A program made the position numbers and the translations under genes. Below, piece after piece: positions 1-8,112 of a stretch of 49,572 nucleotides of DNA. The first letter of the stretch is position 1, and every line of letters begins with the position of its first letter. The stretch is taken from the NCBI RefSeq assembly GCF_900099965.1, contig NZ_FNDJ01000049.1, forward strand, positions 1-49,572. The letters run 5' to 3'. The notes under the pieces are model-generated. The model was not told the DNA's origin. It searched no databases and was given only the letters and a program-made list of their open reading frames with translations. This DNA is from Nonomuraea jiangxiensis. GTDB taxonomy: Bacteria > Actinomycetota > Actinomycetes > Streptosporangiales > Streptosporangiaceae.

Positions 1-169
1 GGCCCAGGTGCTTGGCGATCGCCTGGCGGCTGATGGGCAACCGTCGCGCCAGATCAGTGACGGTTGCGGGCCCGGCGCGGGCGAGCTCCTCCAGCAGCGC
101 CCGCCGCGTTGGATCGGTGAGCGCCGCGAACACCGCAACGGCCTGCCTTTCCCCATCAGGCGGTCGCAT
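1..169 (-). CDS. ArsR-family winged-helix regulator (N-terminal part, runs off window)
   Basis: The reverse strand from an ATG at 169 encodes an N-terminus containing ALTDPTRRALLEEL followed by TVTDLARRLPISRQAIAKHL. This is the typical ArsR/SmtB winged-helix start: the ALxDPTRR motif, then a recognition helix. The gene is cut by the window edge, so no sensor site can be judged. Its start overlaps the 3' end of the upstream SRPBCC gene by 14 bases, so the two are co-transcribed and probably translationally coupled. ArsR/SRPBCC pairs are common in actinomycetes, where the regulator usually represses its own operon. The paired operators at 604-644 fit that role. Product identity is sure; the ligand is unknown. 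Confidence 0.85.
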   Translation of the reverse strand, partial: MRPPDGERQAVAVFAALTDPTRRALLEELARAGPATVTDLARRLPISRQAIAKHLG

Positions 170-590
170 CGAGGTAGGTCTCCAGGTCGACGAGCTCCGT
201 GTCCCATCCCTGACTGTTGGCCTTGTGGGCAGACCGGGCCACGTCGTCGGCGACCTGGGCGAAACCGCTCTCCACCAGGCGCAGCCGAGTGCCGTTCGGC
301 ACCGGTTCCAGGGTGAAGTCCACAAGCGTCTGGGGTGCGTCATCCTCCGCCAAGCCCTCGATTGCCCACCTGAACGCGAAACGGTGTGGTGGGTCGACCA
401 CCGCGATGGTGGCGACGGATTCCTCGTCGAGGTGGTCCCAACGGAAGCATGCGCGCCCACCGGGCCGAAGATCTATCTCCGCCACCGAGCCGAACCACCG
501 CGAGAGCCCTTCCGCGGTGGTCAGCGCGGCCCACACCCGCTCGATGGGGTGCTGCAGTATCACCACACGTTCGATCGCATCCGAAACCAT
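156..590 (-). CDS. SRPBCC (AHSA1-like) domain protein
   Basis: A 144-residue protein beginning MVSDAIERVVILQHPIERVW. The pattern of a hydrophobic strand, PIERVWAALTTAEGLSRWF and a later RPGG turn is that of the START/SRPBCC fold (AHSA1, activator of Hsp90 ATPase-like), which binds hydrophobic ligands in a deep pocket. The ATG at 590 is chosen because GGGAG lies just upstream. A longer form starting at 632 would place its start codon inside the operator. The gene is first in a two-gene operon with the ArsR regulator. The small-molecule ligand cannot be told from sequence. Confidence 0.82.
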   Translation of the reverse strand: MVSDAIERVVILQHPIERVWAALTTAEGLSRWFGSVAEIDLRPGGRACFRWDHLDEESVATIAVVDPPHRFAFRWAIEGLAEDDAPQTLVDFTLEPVPNGTRLRLVESGFAQVADDVARSAHKANSQGWDTELVDLETYLDATA

Positions 591-603
591 GCTCACTCCC
601 TTC

Positions 604-644
604 GCAACCTGTAGGTTGCCAATACATGGCAACCTACAGGTTGC
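604..644 (-). promoter_or_regulatory. Paired inverted operators upstream of the SRPBCC-ArsR operon
   Basis: Two 16-base elements, 604-619 and 629-644, each consist of half-sites GCAACCT and AGGTTGC around a two-base centre. The second element is the exact reverse complement of the first, so with one extra flanking base the pair forms a perfect 17-base inverted repeat (604-620 and 628-644). It lies 14 bases or more upstream of the operon start. The likely binder is the ArsR protein of this operon acting as an autorepressor. Confidence 0.75.
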
Positions 645-1584
645 GATCGGCGCCCTGCAAGCCCCGGCACGGAGGGCGACGTACTACGCACTTGCAAATG
701 CGGCATCCCTCACCAGCTTGGACCGCCACCTGCACAACCGGACCGGCGACCTGATCGGGGCATCCCTCTGCGCCAACTCAAAGCTCGCTGTCAGGGGACA
801 GTGACCTTAAACGCAAGGATGCGACCACCAGTGGAGTGCGGTTCAGCGATCTCCTGCTTATCGTCGACATCTTTTAATGACACCGCTGCCCGTCGACCAC
901 TGCGTTTCACCCGACGGCAGCTTGGCTCCCTCGAAGCTCACGGTCGTATCGGAGCGGGTGTCGCCCCCAACCCCTTCCAGCCCGCGCGGTGACGGCCCAC
1001 AAGCGTTACCGCCACGCTCAACCTGCTGCGACTGCAAGGTCAGCAGATCAACGGGTGCACCCTACTGCCTGGACGCACACGTCCCTGAGGCGCGGGAGGC
1101 CGGCGAGCCCGACTGGCGCGTCCACACGGTCGCGCCCTGGCGCTCGCGGAGGCCGCCACCCCGGATATCCGATGTCCTGGACGGCGTCCCCGAGGCGGTA
1201 GGGGAGGCGGGCACCAAGGCCGCCCAGCCCCGTTGATGATCGCCGAGCAGCTTACCGGGAGGCCTGCCGGACGTTCGCGAATTGGGTGCGGGAGCACGCT
1301 GGCGACTCCCGCCTATGACCACGGGAGCTTCCGTCTGCCTCGTGCTCGCCGTCGGCCCCTGGCCGGACCGACGCGGGCGGAGAATCACACGACGGCTCCC
1401 GACCGAAGGCGCGATGACGACCGGCACGGCCGGCGTGGGTACTTTTCCGCGGTCACCTGACACCTGAGAGGGCAAGGTTGCGGGGTACGCATGAGCCGGT
1501 GTACGCCGCCTCGGACTGGCGACAGGCGTGCGGCAGCCTCACGCGTCCCGCGCGGGGATACCACTCACCCAAGGAGAAGCTCAC
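645..1584. other. Long stretch without a recognisable intact gene
   Basis: No reading frame here resembles a known family. A short plus-strand stretch ending at about 1317 (…AYREACRTFANWVREHAGD…) reads like the C-terminal tail of a lost gene. A minus-strand stretch around 860-1060 contains SFEGAKLPSGETQW before a stop. Both are too short to name and may be decayed genes or chance. Confidence 0.4.
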
Positions 1585-2079
1585 ATGAGCATGCCCTCAA
1601 CCCTCCCGTCACACCGCGGCCGCGGTCTGCGCCTATCCGCGCTGGCCGTCGTCGTGGCCGCAGGCGCGCTGCTGGCGGGGAACGCCGGCCCCGCCGCAGC
1701 GGTGCCACCGGAGGTGATCAGCCGGTGGGACAACGAGATCGTCCATTCCGGTTCTCTCAGCCCCGGCTTCAGCGGGTTCCTGGGCGCGGGCTCGTACACG
1801 ATCACCGCGAAGCTCTACGCCGAGAACACCGGTTTCTCGGCGATCGGGTACCTCTGCACGGTCGGTACGGGCCCCAACTCGGACGGCGACATCACCGAGG
1901 TGACGCTGGCGCCGCAGAGCCGGCACAGCATCTTCCTCAACGTCGTGCATCACTATCCTGTCACCGGGCCGCTCACTTTCGCCTGCAGTAAGCCGGTGGG
2001 CACGCCCCAGGTGGTGATGAGGCAAGTGAAGATCACTGCCGTGAAGGTGAACACGCTGGACAACCAGTCGTTCGGCTGA
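1585..2079 (+). CDS. Secreted protein of unknown function
   Basis: A 164-residue protein with a classical Sec signal peptide: basic start (HRGRGLRLS), hydrophobic core ALAVVVAAGALLAG and an AxA-type cleavage region PAAAVPP near residue 37. The mature part, about 127 residues, is rich in Ser, Thr, Gly and beta-forming residues. It has two cysteines (YLCTVG and FACSKP) that could form one disulfide. The ATG at 1585 follows AAGGAGA at proper spacing. An earlier in-frame start at 1528 would bury the signal peptide. No family was recognised; a small beta-sandwich is likely. It stands alone between debris. Confidence 0.78.
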   Translation: MSMPSTLPSHRGRGLRLSALAVVVAAGALLAGNAGPAAAVPPEVISRWDNEIVHSGSLSPGFSGFLGAGSYTITAKLYAENTGFSAIGYLCTVGTGPNSDGDITEVTLAPQSRHSIFLNVVHHYPVTGPLTFACSKPVGTPQVVMRQVKITAVKVNTLDNQSFG

Positions 2080-2460
2080 TCGCCCGGAGGGCCGGCCGTG
2101 ACGCGCGGCCGGTTCAGGGCGGCGTGTGTCACCTGCGAGCGGATCGTCGTCCAGGCGAAAGCAGTGCTGCTCATCTGTCGGAAACGGCGCGTCAAAAGGT
2201 GCCTGACTCAAGTGGACAGGTCCAGCTAGGTGGGGCTCGCGTAGTGGACGATCGTCGTCGCCACAGCCGCGGCGGCCCTCTCCCTGCTGGGGTCCGCCAA
2301 CGCAACAGGCGGAGTGTCATCCGGATCTCGGCTCGTGTGGCTTTGACGCTCTCTCCCCTTCATGCTCATGTCGGAGCTGTGGCTGTCGAGGAGGTCAGGG
2401 CGGAGGAGTTCGCTGTGACGATCTCGGCCCAGAACCACGACACTCGAGCCGAGCTCTGGA

Positions 2461-2579
2461 GTGGCGACCTATCTGCGGCTGATGCATCAGGTCAAAACAC
2501 GCCTTGCGGCTCGGTGTGCTCATGCCGGGCGATCGGCTGCCGACGATCAATGAGGTCGTCAGCGACCTTGCGATCAATC
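2461..2579 (+). pseudogene. GntR (YtrA-type) regulator stub, frameshifted and truncated
   Basis: From a GTG at 2461 the plus strand reads VATYLRLMHQVK. After a one-base slip in the AAAA run near 2488 it continues ALRLGVLMPGDRLPTINEVV and SDLAIN. This is the diagnostic N-terminal wing of YtrA-type GntR repressors, which normally continue PNTVLKAYRELE. Homology stops dead at about 2579, where a different sequence (the IS5-family remnant on the other strand) begins. The gene therefore has two lesions and is not functional. Confidence 0.75.
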
Positions 2580-2588
2580 TTCTGATCT

Positions 2589-2771
2589 TTAAACCGGTCG
2601 AAGGCTCAGGATCCACAAGATGGCTCCACGGAGATGAAGGCCCGCCAGATAGTTTCTGGGGGTCTTGTCGAAGCGGAAGGCCAACCCAGGCCACTCCTTG
2701 ATCCGATTGATACACCGTTCGGCCCTGTTGCGCTGTTTGTACAAGACTCGATCATGGCTGACCGGGCACTT
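2589..2771 (-). mobile_element. IS5-family transposase C-terminal remnant
   Basis: The minus strand encodes a C-terminal segment with YKQRNRAERCINRIKEW, then AFRFDKTPRNYLAGLHL and RGAILWILSL before a stop. This is the conserved YxxRNxxERxxNRLK region carrying the last acidic residue of the DDE site in IS5-type transposases. The N-terminal catalytic region is absent; codons upstream of about 2771 do not continue the homology. It abuts the GntR stub and is a dead remnant. Confidence 0.75.
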
Positions 2772-2884
2772 GCTGCCGCACGTGATCGCCGAACGGTTCG
2801 CAGATGAGCGGCTGGACGACCACCGACGGCGGGAAGGGACGTTCTTCCATAACATCGTCACCGGGACCAGTAGCCTGATCCGCC

Positions 2885-3319
2885 ATGAGCTACGTGATGA
2901 CGGATCACCTGCTGCACCTCCGGACATACTCCGATCCGGAGCGGGCCGGCGAGGGTTTCGACGTGGCCGTATGCAAAATTTTGGCGCACGGCGGGTCCGG
3001 CCAGTCGCTCTGGTTCGGCCCGGAGGGTGGCGAGGGCGAGTTGCGTGTCGACATCGACATCGAGGTCGGCCGGGCTGCGCTGAACTGGCTGGCCGACGAC
3101 ACCATCGGCATCGAGCTGGAACCGGGCCCGCCCATCACCGTCATGTGGTCGATCGACGCGCCCTTTGTCACGGTCCCCGGAGAGCTGGCGCGGGTGAGCA
3201 CCGCGACCGCGCGCCGCGCGGTGCTGGAGTATGTCGCCACCGGCAAGCGCCCCACCTGCGTCGAGTGGGCTCCGGAGCCCGATCTCGACGAAGTACTACA
3301 GCTGCCGGCACCCGCTTGA
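2885..3319 (+). CDS. Imm1-family immunity protein (orphan)
   Basis: A 144-residue acidic protein. RAALNWLADD, GIELEPGPPITV, VTVPGELARVS and RRAVLEYVATGKRPTCVEW match the Imm1 family, cytoplasmic antidotes of polymorphic toxin systems that act by binding a cognate nuclease or deaminase toxin. ATG 2885 or ATG 2897 could be the start; neither has a strong ribosome site. No toxin or secretion gene lies beside it, so it is an orphan, perhaps kept against toxins of relatives. A strong hairpin follows at 3360. The IS5 remnant ends about 115 bases upstream. Confidence 0.8.
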   Translation: MSYVMTDHLLHLRTYSDPERAGEGFDVAVCKILAHGGSGQSLWFGPEGGEGELRVDIDIEVGRAALNWLADDTIGIELEPGPPITVMWSIDAPFVTVPGELARVSTATARRAVLEYVATGKRPTCVEWAPEPDLDEVLQLPAPA

Positions 3320-3359
3320 CCAGTGGGAACGTATCCGGCCGATCCCGAGAGGAGTAACC

Positions 3360-3388
3360 CCGTCTGCCCGAGCGGCTCGGGCAGACGG
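3360..3388 (+). terminator. Strong hairpin terminator after the immunity gene
   Basis: Perfect 13-bp arms (CCGTCTGCCCGAG and its complement) around a three-base CGG loop, 41 bases after the Imm1 stop. No T-run follows, as is usual for actinomycete terminators. Confidence 0.7.
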
Positions 3389-3683
3389 CCGTGCCCCCCG
3401 CCCGTAGCGAACGGGACGATCAGGTGCAAACCTCCGTCAGCTGAAATGATCAGAACGGACGGTCGCCCCGTGAGTCATCGAGATTGACGGCGTACGCGCC
3501 AGTCGTCACGCCGCCACGTCGAATATGAATGATCTTCTCAAACACGTACTGAGGGACCAAACGTCATCCGTGGAGTAGACAAGTCTCTGCACACCTGCCG
3601 TGACCTTGGCATGCAATCCATCCAGAATGGAGTGTCGGGCTTGCCATCGATACTCCGGCAAGTTGATACTCGACTCCATAAAT

Positions 3684-4139
3684 TCACACTGCGCTTTTGC
3701 TGAATAAAGCTTCCAGCATATATCTGCCAATGCTGGCATTTTGCACCGTCGCCGTAATGTATCGTCCGTCATCCATCGTTTTGCCTATTCCGGCAATGCA
3801 CGTTTGGTAGCAGAGGCAAGTCTGTGAAGATGGCGGCAGATTGCTCCATCCAGCAGAGTAGAATTTGTCCAATACCGGCTTGAGGGGAATGTCCGCTCCT
3901 ATGATATAGGTTATCGATGCACCTCCCTCTGGGGCTGAGTCACAGGCGCTACCGTTCGCTAGTGTTGATCGCACAGGTGGGGTTAAGAGAGTTCCTACTT
4001 CTCTCGCGAGTTGCTCACTCTCGCGACGGTCTTTTTCGTAGCACTCCTCAAGTGAAAATTTGGTTTCATTGGAGGCTTGGCAACCGGAAGAGCAAACCGT
4101 GACCATGCCGACCAGAAGCGCTGCCAGGCGCTTGCTCAA
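3684..4139 (-). CDS. Putative lipoprotein of unknown function in an AT-richer patch
   Basis: A 151-residue protein from a TTG start at 4139, chosen because GGGAGGTG lies eight bases upstream. The first 20 residues are basic then hydrophobic (SKRLAALLVGMVTVCSSGC), and Cys20 within SSGC could be a relaxed lipobox, predicting a membrane-anchored extracytoplasmic lipoprotein. The body has further cysteines (ECYEK, SACDS, CLCYQTC) that suggest disulfides. No family was recognised. GC content over 3480-4100 is far lower than the neighbours (about 40 % in a 60-base stretch at 3661), and codon use is atypical, pointing to acquisition from another source. Nothing convincing is coded in 3389-3683. Confidence 0.6.
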   Translation of the reverse strand: MSKRLAALLVGMVTVCSSGCQASNETKFSLEECYEKDRRESEQLAREVGTLLTPPVRSTLANGSACDSAPEGGASITYIIGADIPLKPVLDKFYSAGWSNLPPSSQTCLCYQTCIAGIGKTMDDGRYITATVQNASIGRYMLEALFSKSAV

Positions 4140-4369
4140 GAAACACCTCCCACGATACGTCCTGCGCTACGATCATCCCAGAATCCTTTGGCGCGTCCCG
4201 GCCAGAGCCCCTCCCTTCTGCGATGATATTGATCCGGCGACCACGTATTCGATCATCTCGGCGCCTGACCCTGGGCCATCCGGGGTCAGCAGCAGAGTCG
4301 CCCGCCGCTGTCGATCTCGGCGTGCACCGCCAGCAGTTCGTCCACCCCGGCACCCTAGCGAGGACCGAT

Positions 4370-4495
4370 ATGCGCCGTATCGAGTACACGCCCCTCCCCG
4401 AGATCGCCCGCGCGATCCGGAATCCCAAGGAGCACGGCCTCCCCACCATCCGGAAGTCCATCCAGAAGTGGGGAAGCACTCCTTATCTGGGGTGA
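4370..4495 (+). pseudogene. ParB-like nuclease-domain N-terminal stub
   Basis: Forty-one codons from ATG 4370 read MRRIEYTPLPEIARAIRNPK, then EHGLPTIRKSIQKWG, and stop soon after. The pattern (V/I-x-Y-x-PLxEIxxAxRNPKxH…I..SI..fG) is that of the ParB/sulfiredoxin domain found in phage-type ParB proteins. The normal continuation (EPVVVDERTGRLVAGHGR-like) is missing, so only the first strand-helix unit survives. It is likely a prophage or plasmid remnant. Confidence 0.55.
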
Positions 4496-4634
4496 CTCCT
4501 TGCAGTAATCCATGGCGATCCCTTGCCGTACAGATATATAGGGGTCGTCAGGCATGTCAGCCATGTGAGGTTTCCGGCCGTGTCAGCAGCCCGGGGTGGG
4601 GCTCGGTGGGACCCCGTGGCGCTCTTGGCGGCTA

Positions 4635-5990
4635 TCAGGGCAGGAGCACGGTGCCGATGCCGAGCAGGGCGCAGAGGCCGAGGATGCGCAGCATCGGCCA
4701 CTTCAGCACGAACGTCATGACCAGCGCCGATGCCGTGATGAGCAGCGCGACCGAGTTGACCGTGCCGAGTTCGGGGACCTGCACGGTGAACGGCCCCCAG
4801 GCCCAGGTGAAGGTCTTGCCGAACAGGGTGTGCTCGGCGAAGTAGAGCGCCAGGTTGGCGATGACGCCCACCACGGAGGCGGTGATGCCGGTGAGCGCGG
4901 CACTGATGGCGGTGTTGTGCCGCAGCTTCTCGACGTAGGGGGCGCCGAGGAAGATGAACAGGAAGCACGGTACGAACGTCACCCAGGTCGTCAGCAGCGC
5001 CCCGAGCAGCGCGCCGGCCCACGGGGTCAGCGCGCCGGGGTCGCGGTAGGCGCCGAGGAACGCCACGAACTGCACCACCATGATGAGCGGTCCTGGGGTG
5101 GTCTCGGCCATGGCCAGGCCGCGGACCATCTCGCCGGGGGTCAGCCAGCCGTAGACCTGCACGGCCTGCTGGGCGACGAAGGCCAGCACGGCGTAGGCGC
5201 CGCCGAAGGTGACCAGCGCGGTGCCGGAGAAGAACAGCCCTTGGGTGGTGAACACGCTGTCGGTGCCGAGGAAGAGCGCCACCGCGGCCACGGGCAGCCA
5301 CCAGGCGACCAGCCCGACCGCCAGGATCTTGCTCGCCGAGCGCCAGCTCGGCTGGGCGTGGTGCAGGGCGTCGTCCGGGATCAGCGGCGTCGGCCCGCCG
5401 TCGCCGCCGTGCCCGTTGCCCGCCGTGAAGACGTGCGGAGCCCGCCGGTGGACCAGCCAGCCGGCGAGCGCTGCGGCAGCGACCACGAGCGGGAACGGCA
5501 CGGCGAACAGCGCGAGCGCGGCGAAGGCGGCCGCGGCCAGGGCGACGAAGATGGGGTGGGTGAGCGAGCGTTTGGCGACCCGGATGACGGCCTGGGCGAC
5601 GATCGCGAGCACGGCCGGGGCGATGCCGGCGAACAGCGCGGTCACCACCGTGGTGTCCTGCCACAGGATGTAGACGGCTGAGAGGATCAGCAGCGCGAGC
5701 ACGCCCGGCAGCACGAACAGGGTGCCGGCGACCAGGCCGCCGCGGGTGCCGTTGAGCAGCCAGCCGACGTAGATGGCCAGTTGCTGTGCTTCCGGGCCGG
5801 GCAGCAGCATGCAGTAGTTGAGCGCGTGGTTGAAACGCTGCTGGCCGATCCAGCGTTTCTCCTCCACCAGGGTGCGCTGCATGACGGCGATCTGGCCGGC
5901 CGGGCCGCCGAAGGTCTGCAGTGAGATGCCGAACCAGGCCCGTACGGCTTGGCGGAACGGGATCACATCACGGGTCGCTTCGATGGTCAT
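4635..5990 (-). CDS. chrA: Chromate efflux transporter ChrA
   Basis: A 451-residue, about ten-helix inner-membrane protein of the long-chain CHR family, which exports chromate using the proton motive force. Two homologous halves are visible. The first carries LQTFGGPAGQIAVMQ and the PGPEAQQLA motif (about residues 24-70). The second carries ALVTFGGAYAVLAFV and ETTPGPLIMVVQFVAFLG (about 265-325). A hydrophilic loop around residues 190-215 separates them. Length is at the upper normal range. It is the last gene of the chr operon; its ATG overlaps the stop of the MFS gene by four bases. Nothing else is coded before the ParB-like stub. Confidence 0.95.
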   Translation of the reverse strand: MTIEATRDVIPFRQAVRAWFGISLQTFGGPAGQIAVMQRTLVEEKRWIGQQRFNHALNYCMLLPGPEAQQLAIYVGWLLNGTRGGLVAGTLFVLPGVLALLILSAVYILWQDTTVVTALFAGIAPAVLAIVAQAVIRVAKRSLTHPIFVALAAAAFAALALFAVPFPLVVAAAALAGWLVHRRAPHVFTAGNGHGGDGGPTPLIPDDALHHAQPSWRSASKILAVGLVAWWLPVAAVALFLGTDSVFTTQGLFFSGTALVTFGGAYAVLAFVAQQAVQVYGWLTPGEMVRGLAMAETTPGPLIMVVQFVAFLGAYRDPGALTPWAGALLGALLTTWVTFVPCFLFIFLGAPYVEKLRHNTAISAALTGITASVVGVIANLALYFAEHTLFGKTFTWAWGPFTVQVPELGTVNSVALLITASALVMTFVLKWPMLRILGLCALLGIGTVLLP

Positions 5991-7162
5991 GACGGCCTTT
6001 CAGAGGGCAGGCGGACGGATCGGAAGATCCGCCAGAGGGTGAGGTCGTAGGCGGTCTTGGCGACTCCGGCGATGACGAACGGCAGCGCCAGGCCAAGGGG
6101 CAGGAGGACTCCGGCCAGGGCGGGTCCGGCCGGTCGGGTGAGGTAGCGGGCGGTGTTGGTGACGGCGGCGGCCGCGGTCCGCTCCTGTTCGGGGACCAGA
6201 GCCATCACGTACGCCTGCCGGGTGGGCACGTCCATCTGCGACAGGCAGGCCCGCGCCATCAGCAGCGCGACCGCCCCCGCCAGGCCGGGCGCGAACGGCA
6301 CGGCGGCCAGCAGCAGGTTGGACGGGATGTGGGTGAACACCATCGTGCGCAACAGCCCGACCCGGGCCGCCACCACCGGGGCGGCCAGCAGGGAGGCGGT
6401 CTGCAGCACGCCGAGCACGGCGAAGGTGATGCCGATGGTCTGCGTGGTGGCGCCGTAGCGTAGGCTCAGCCAGTAGCCGAGGTAGGCCTGCACCACGAAG
6501 CCGCCGGCCAGACTGTCCACGGCGAACAGCGCGGCCAGCCGCGCCACCGGGCCGCGGGAGCGGGCCAGCATCCGGGGCCGCTGTGACCCCGGCGAGACGG
6601 CAGGCGCCTCGACACTGGCGGGCAGCCGGAACGCCAGCATCATGCCGGCCGCGCCTACGACGACCAGGACGCCGCCGAGCCGCCGACGGTCTGGCGGCAG
6701 CGCGCCGAGCAGCGCCCCTGCCGTCCCGGCGACGGCGGCGACCGCGTTGTACAGCCCGAAGCCGCGCACCACCTCGCGCTGCGGCCCTCCGGTGCTGGCC
6801 AGCATGACCTGCTCCAGCGTGGTGAACGGCCCGGACTCCATCACCTCGACCGACAGCGCGCCGCTCATCGCCACCACCGCCAGCAGCCACAGCGGCGCCC
6901 CGACCGCGATGACGACTCCCGAGCAGAGCAGGGCTCCGTAGAGGGCGCCGTACACGCGGCGGCGGCCGGCCCGATCGGCCCAGCGGGCCAGGGCGAGGCT
7001 GGAGATCAGCGTGCCGGCCAGGATGGCCGCCAGCATCAGCCCGACCTCGGCCGGCGTCAGGCCGCCGAGGCGCCAGATCGCGCCGAGCTGAACGGCGGCG
7101 ATGCCGTAGCCGAGGCCGCGCAGTGCCTGGGAGGTCAGCAGCAGGCCGACCGTGCCCCTCAC
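5987..7162 (-). CDS. MFS permease of the chromate operon
   Basis: A 391-residue major facilitator protein with about twelve hydrophobic segments. An N-terminal glycine-rich helix (SQALRGLGYGIAAVQLG) and the helix 2-3 loop ALARWADRAGRRRVYG (MFS signature A, DxxGRR) are clear. It overlaps the ChrB C-terminal gene upstream and chrA downstream by four bases each (ATGA), so it is translated with them. MFS genes between chrB and chrA are known in actinobacterial and some proteobacterial chr clusters; the cargo is not established, and chromate, sulfate or a related oxyanion is inferred from context. Confidence 0.85.
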   Translation of the reverse strand: MRGTVGLLLTSQALRGLGYGIAAVQLGAIWRLGGLTPAEVGLMLAAILAGTLISSLALARWADRAGRRRVYGALYGALLCSGVVIAVGAPLWLLAVVAMSGALSVEVMESGPFTTLEQVMLASTGGPQREVVRGFGLYNAVAAVAGTAGALLGALPPDRRRLGGVLVVVGAAGMMLAFRLPASVEAPAVSPGSQRPRMLARSRGPVARLAALFAVDSLAGGFVVQAYLGYWLSLRYGATTQTIGITFAVLGVLQTASLLAAPVVAARVGLLRTMVFTHIPSNLLLAAVPFAPGLAGAVALLMARACLSQMDVPTRQAYVMALVPEQERTAAAAVTNTARYLTRPAGPALAGVLLPLGLALPFVIAGVAKTAYDLTLWRIFRSVRLPSERPS

Positions 7163-7590
7163 GCCGGTTCCCGTCCCAGCAGCAGGGCCCGCCGGTGAAA
7201 CTCGTACAGGCCGTCGAAGAGGGGCCCGGTGATCTCCAGTACGCGCTCGTCGTCGCAGATCATGGACAGCCCGCGCAGGATCACATCCACTCCGGGCGCC
7301 TCGGGCGCGTCGAAGCGCTCGTCGTCGATGTCGGCCTCATGCACGATCTCGGCCAACTTCCACAACACCGGATCGTCCAGGTCGTAGCGGCGCAGGATCG
7401 TCTCGAAGCTGCAGTCACCGCCGTGATGCGACAGCTCGGCCCCGCGCATGTCGAACGGCGTCGCGTCCGCCGGCACCGACGCGGGGTCGTCGACGAACAC
7501 GAACTCCGGTTCGGGGTCGAGGTGGCGGCGGATCAGCCAGGCGCACGCGGCCCGGTCGATGTGCACTCCGGGGCGGGTGGCCCACCTCAT
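7159..7590 (-). CDS. chrB: Chromate resistance protein ChrB, C-terminal domain as a separate protein
   Basis: A 143-residue protein starting MRWATRPGVHIDRAACAWLIRR, with FVFVDDP, FDMRGAELSHHGGDCSFETIL and an acidic LAEIVHEADIDDERF stretch. These match the C-terminal domain of ChrB, which in most bacteria is fused to the N-terminal domain and acts as the chromate-sensing part of the chr regulator. The conserved His, Asp and Cys residues (HHGGDCSF) could bind metal. Start and stop overlap both neighbours by four bases. Here the two ChrB domains are encoded by two adjacent genes. Confidence 0.88.
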   Translation of the reverse strand: MRWATRPGVHIDRAACAWLIRRHLDPEPEFVFVDDPASVPADATPFDMRGAELSHHGGDCSFETILRRYDLDDPVLWKLAEIVHEADIDDERFDAPEAPGVDVILRGLSMICDDERVLEITGPLFDGLYEFHRRALLLGREPA

Positions 7591-8078
7591 CGCGCGACCT
7601 CGCCCGCCCCAGCACCGGTGCCGGTGCCGGCCAGCGTCCGCACCGCGCGCTGCGCGGCCTCACGCTCGGCGGGCGGGAAGTAGTCGCGCCGGCCGATCCT
7701 GCGCAGCTCGGCCTGCAGCCGCTTCCACGCGCGGCTGCGCTCGCCCGGCCGCGCCCGGGCCGCCGCCTCTGCCTGCTCCAGCACCGCCCGGTACTCGGCC
7801 GCCCGCGCGGCGCGCATCTCGGCGGCGATCGCCCTCTCCTGCGCGGCGCTGCCGGCGGCGGCCAGCCACACGGTGGAGCTGCCACCCATCTCGCCGATCT
7901 CCTCGGCGATCCAGTCGATCTGCTCCCGGGTCCGGGCATCGGCGGGCAGCGCGACCAGCCCGTCACCCAGCCGCGCCACCCCGAGCCGATCCAGCTTGCG
8001 CCAGACCGTGATCCGCAGCGTCGACGGCTGGCGCGGGATGCGATACGCCAGCAGTACCCATTGCCCGGCCGTGCTCAT
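7587..8078 (-). CDS. chrB: ChrB N-terminal domain as a separate protein
   Basis: A 163-residue protein beginning MSTAGQWVLLAYRIPRQPST and continuing RITVWRKLDRLGVARLGDGLVALP, the winged-helix-like N-terminal domain of ChrB proposed to bind the chr promoter. The C-terminal half is an Arg/Ala-rich helix followed by RIGRRDYFPPAERE. The ATG at 8078 has GGAGGG seven bases upstream; an earlier GTG at 8105 lacks one. First gene of the four-gene chr operon, overlapping the C-terminal-domain gene by ATGA. Together the two proteins would rebuild ChrB. Confidence 0.88.
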   Translation of the reverse strand: MSTAGQWVLLAYRIPRQPSTLRITVWRKLDRLGVARLGDGLVALPADARTREQIDWIAEEIGEMGGSSTVWLAAAGSAAQERAIAAEMRAARAAEYRAVLEQAEAAARARPGERSRAWKRLQAELRRIGRRDYFPPAEREAAQRAVRTLAGTGTGAGAGEVAR

Positions 8079-8112
8079 CGCCGTACCCTCCGCACCATGT
8101 CCCACCTCAGCG

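Noticed and set aside
156..632. Longer N-terminus of the first SRPBCC protein starting at 632.
   Set aside because: The start would lie inside the operator and lacks a ribosome site; ATG 590 has GGGAG.
4596..5681. Long plus-strand open frame opposite chrA.
   Set aside because: Antisense shadow of a high-GC gene; the product is low-complexity Gly/Glu/Arg-rich with no motif.
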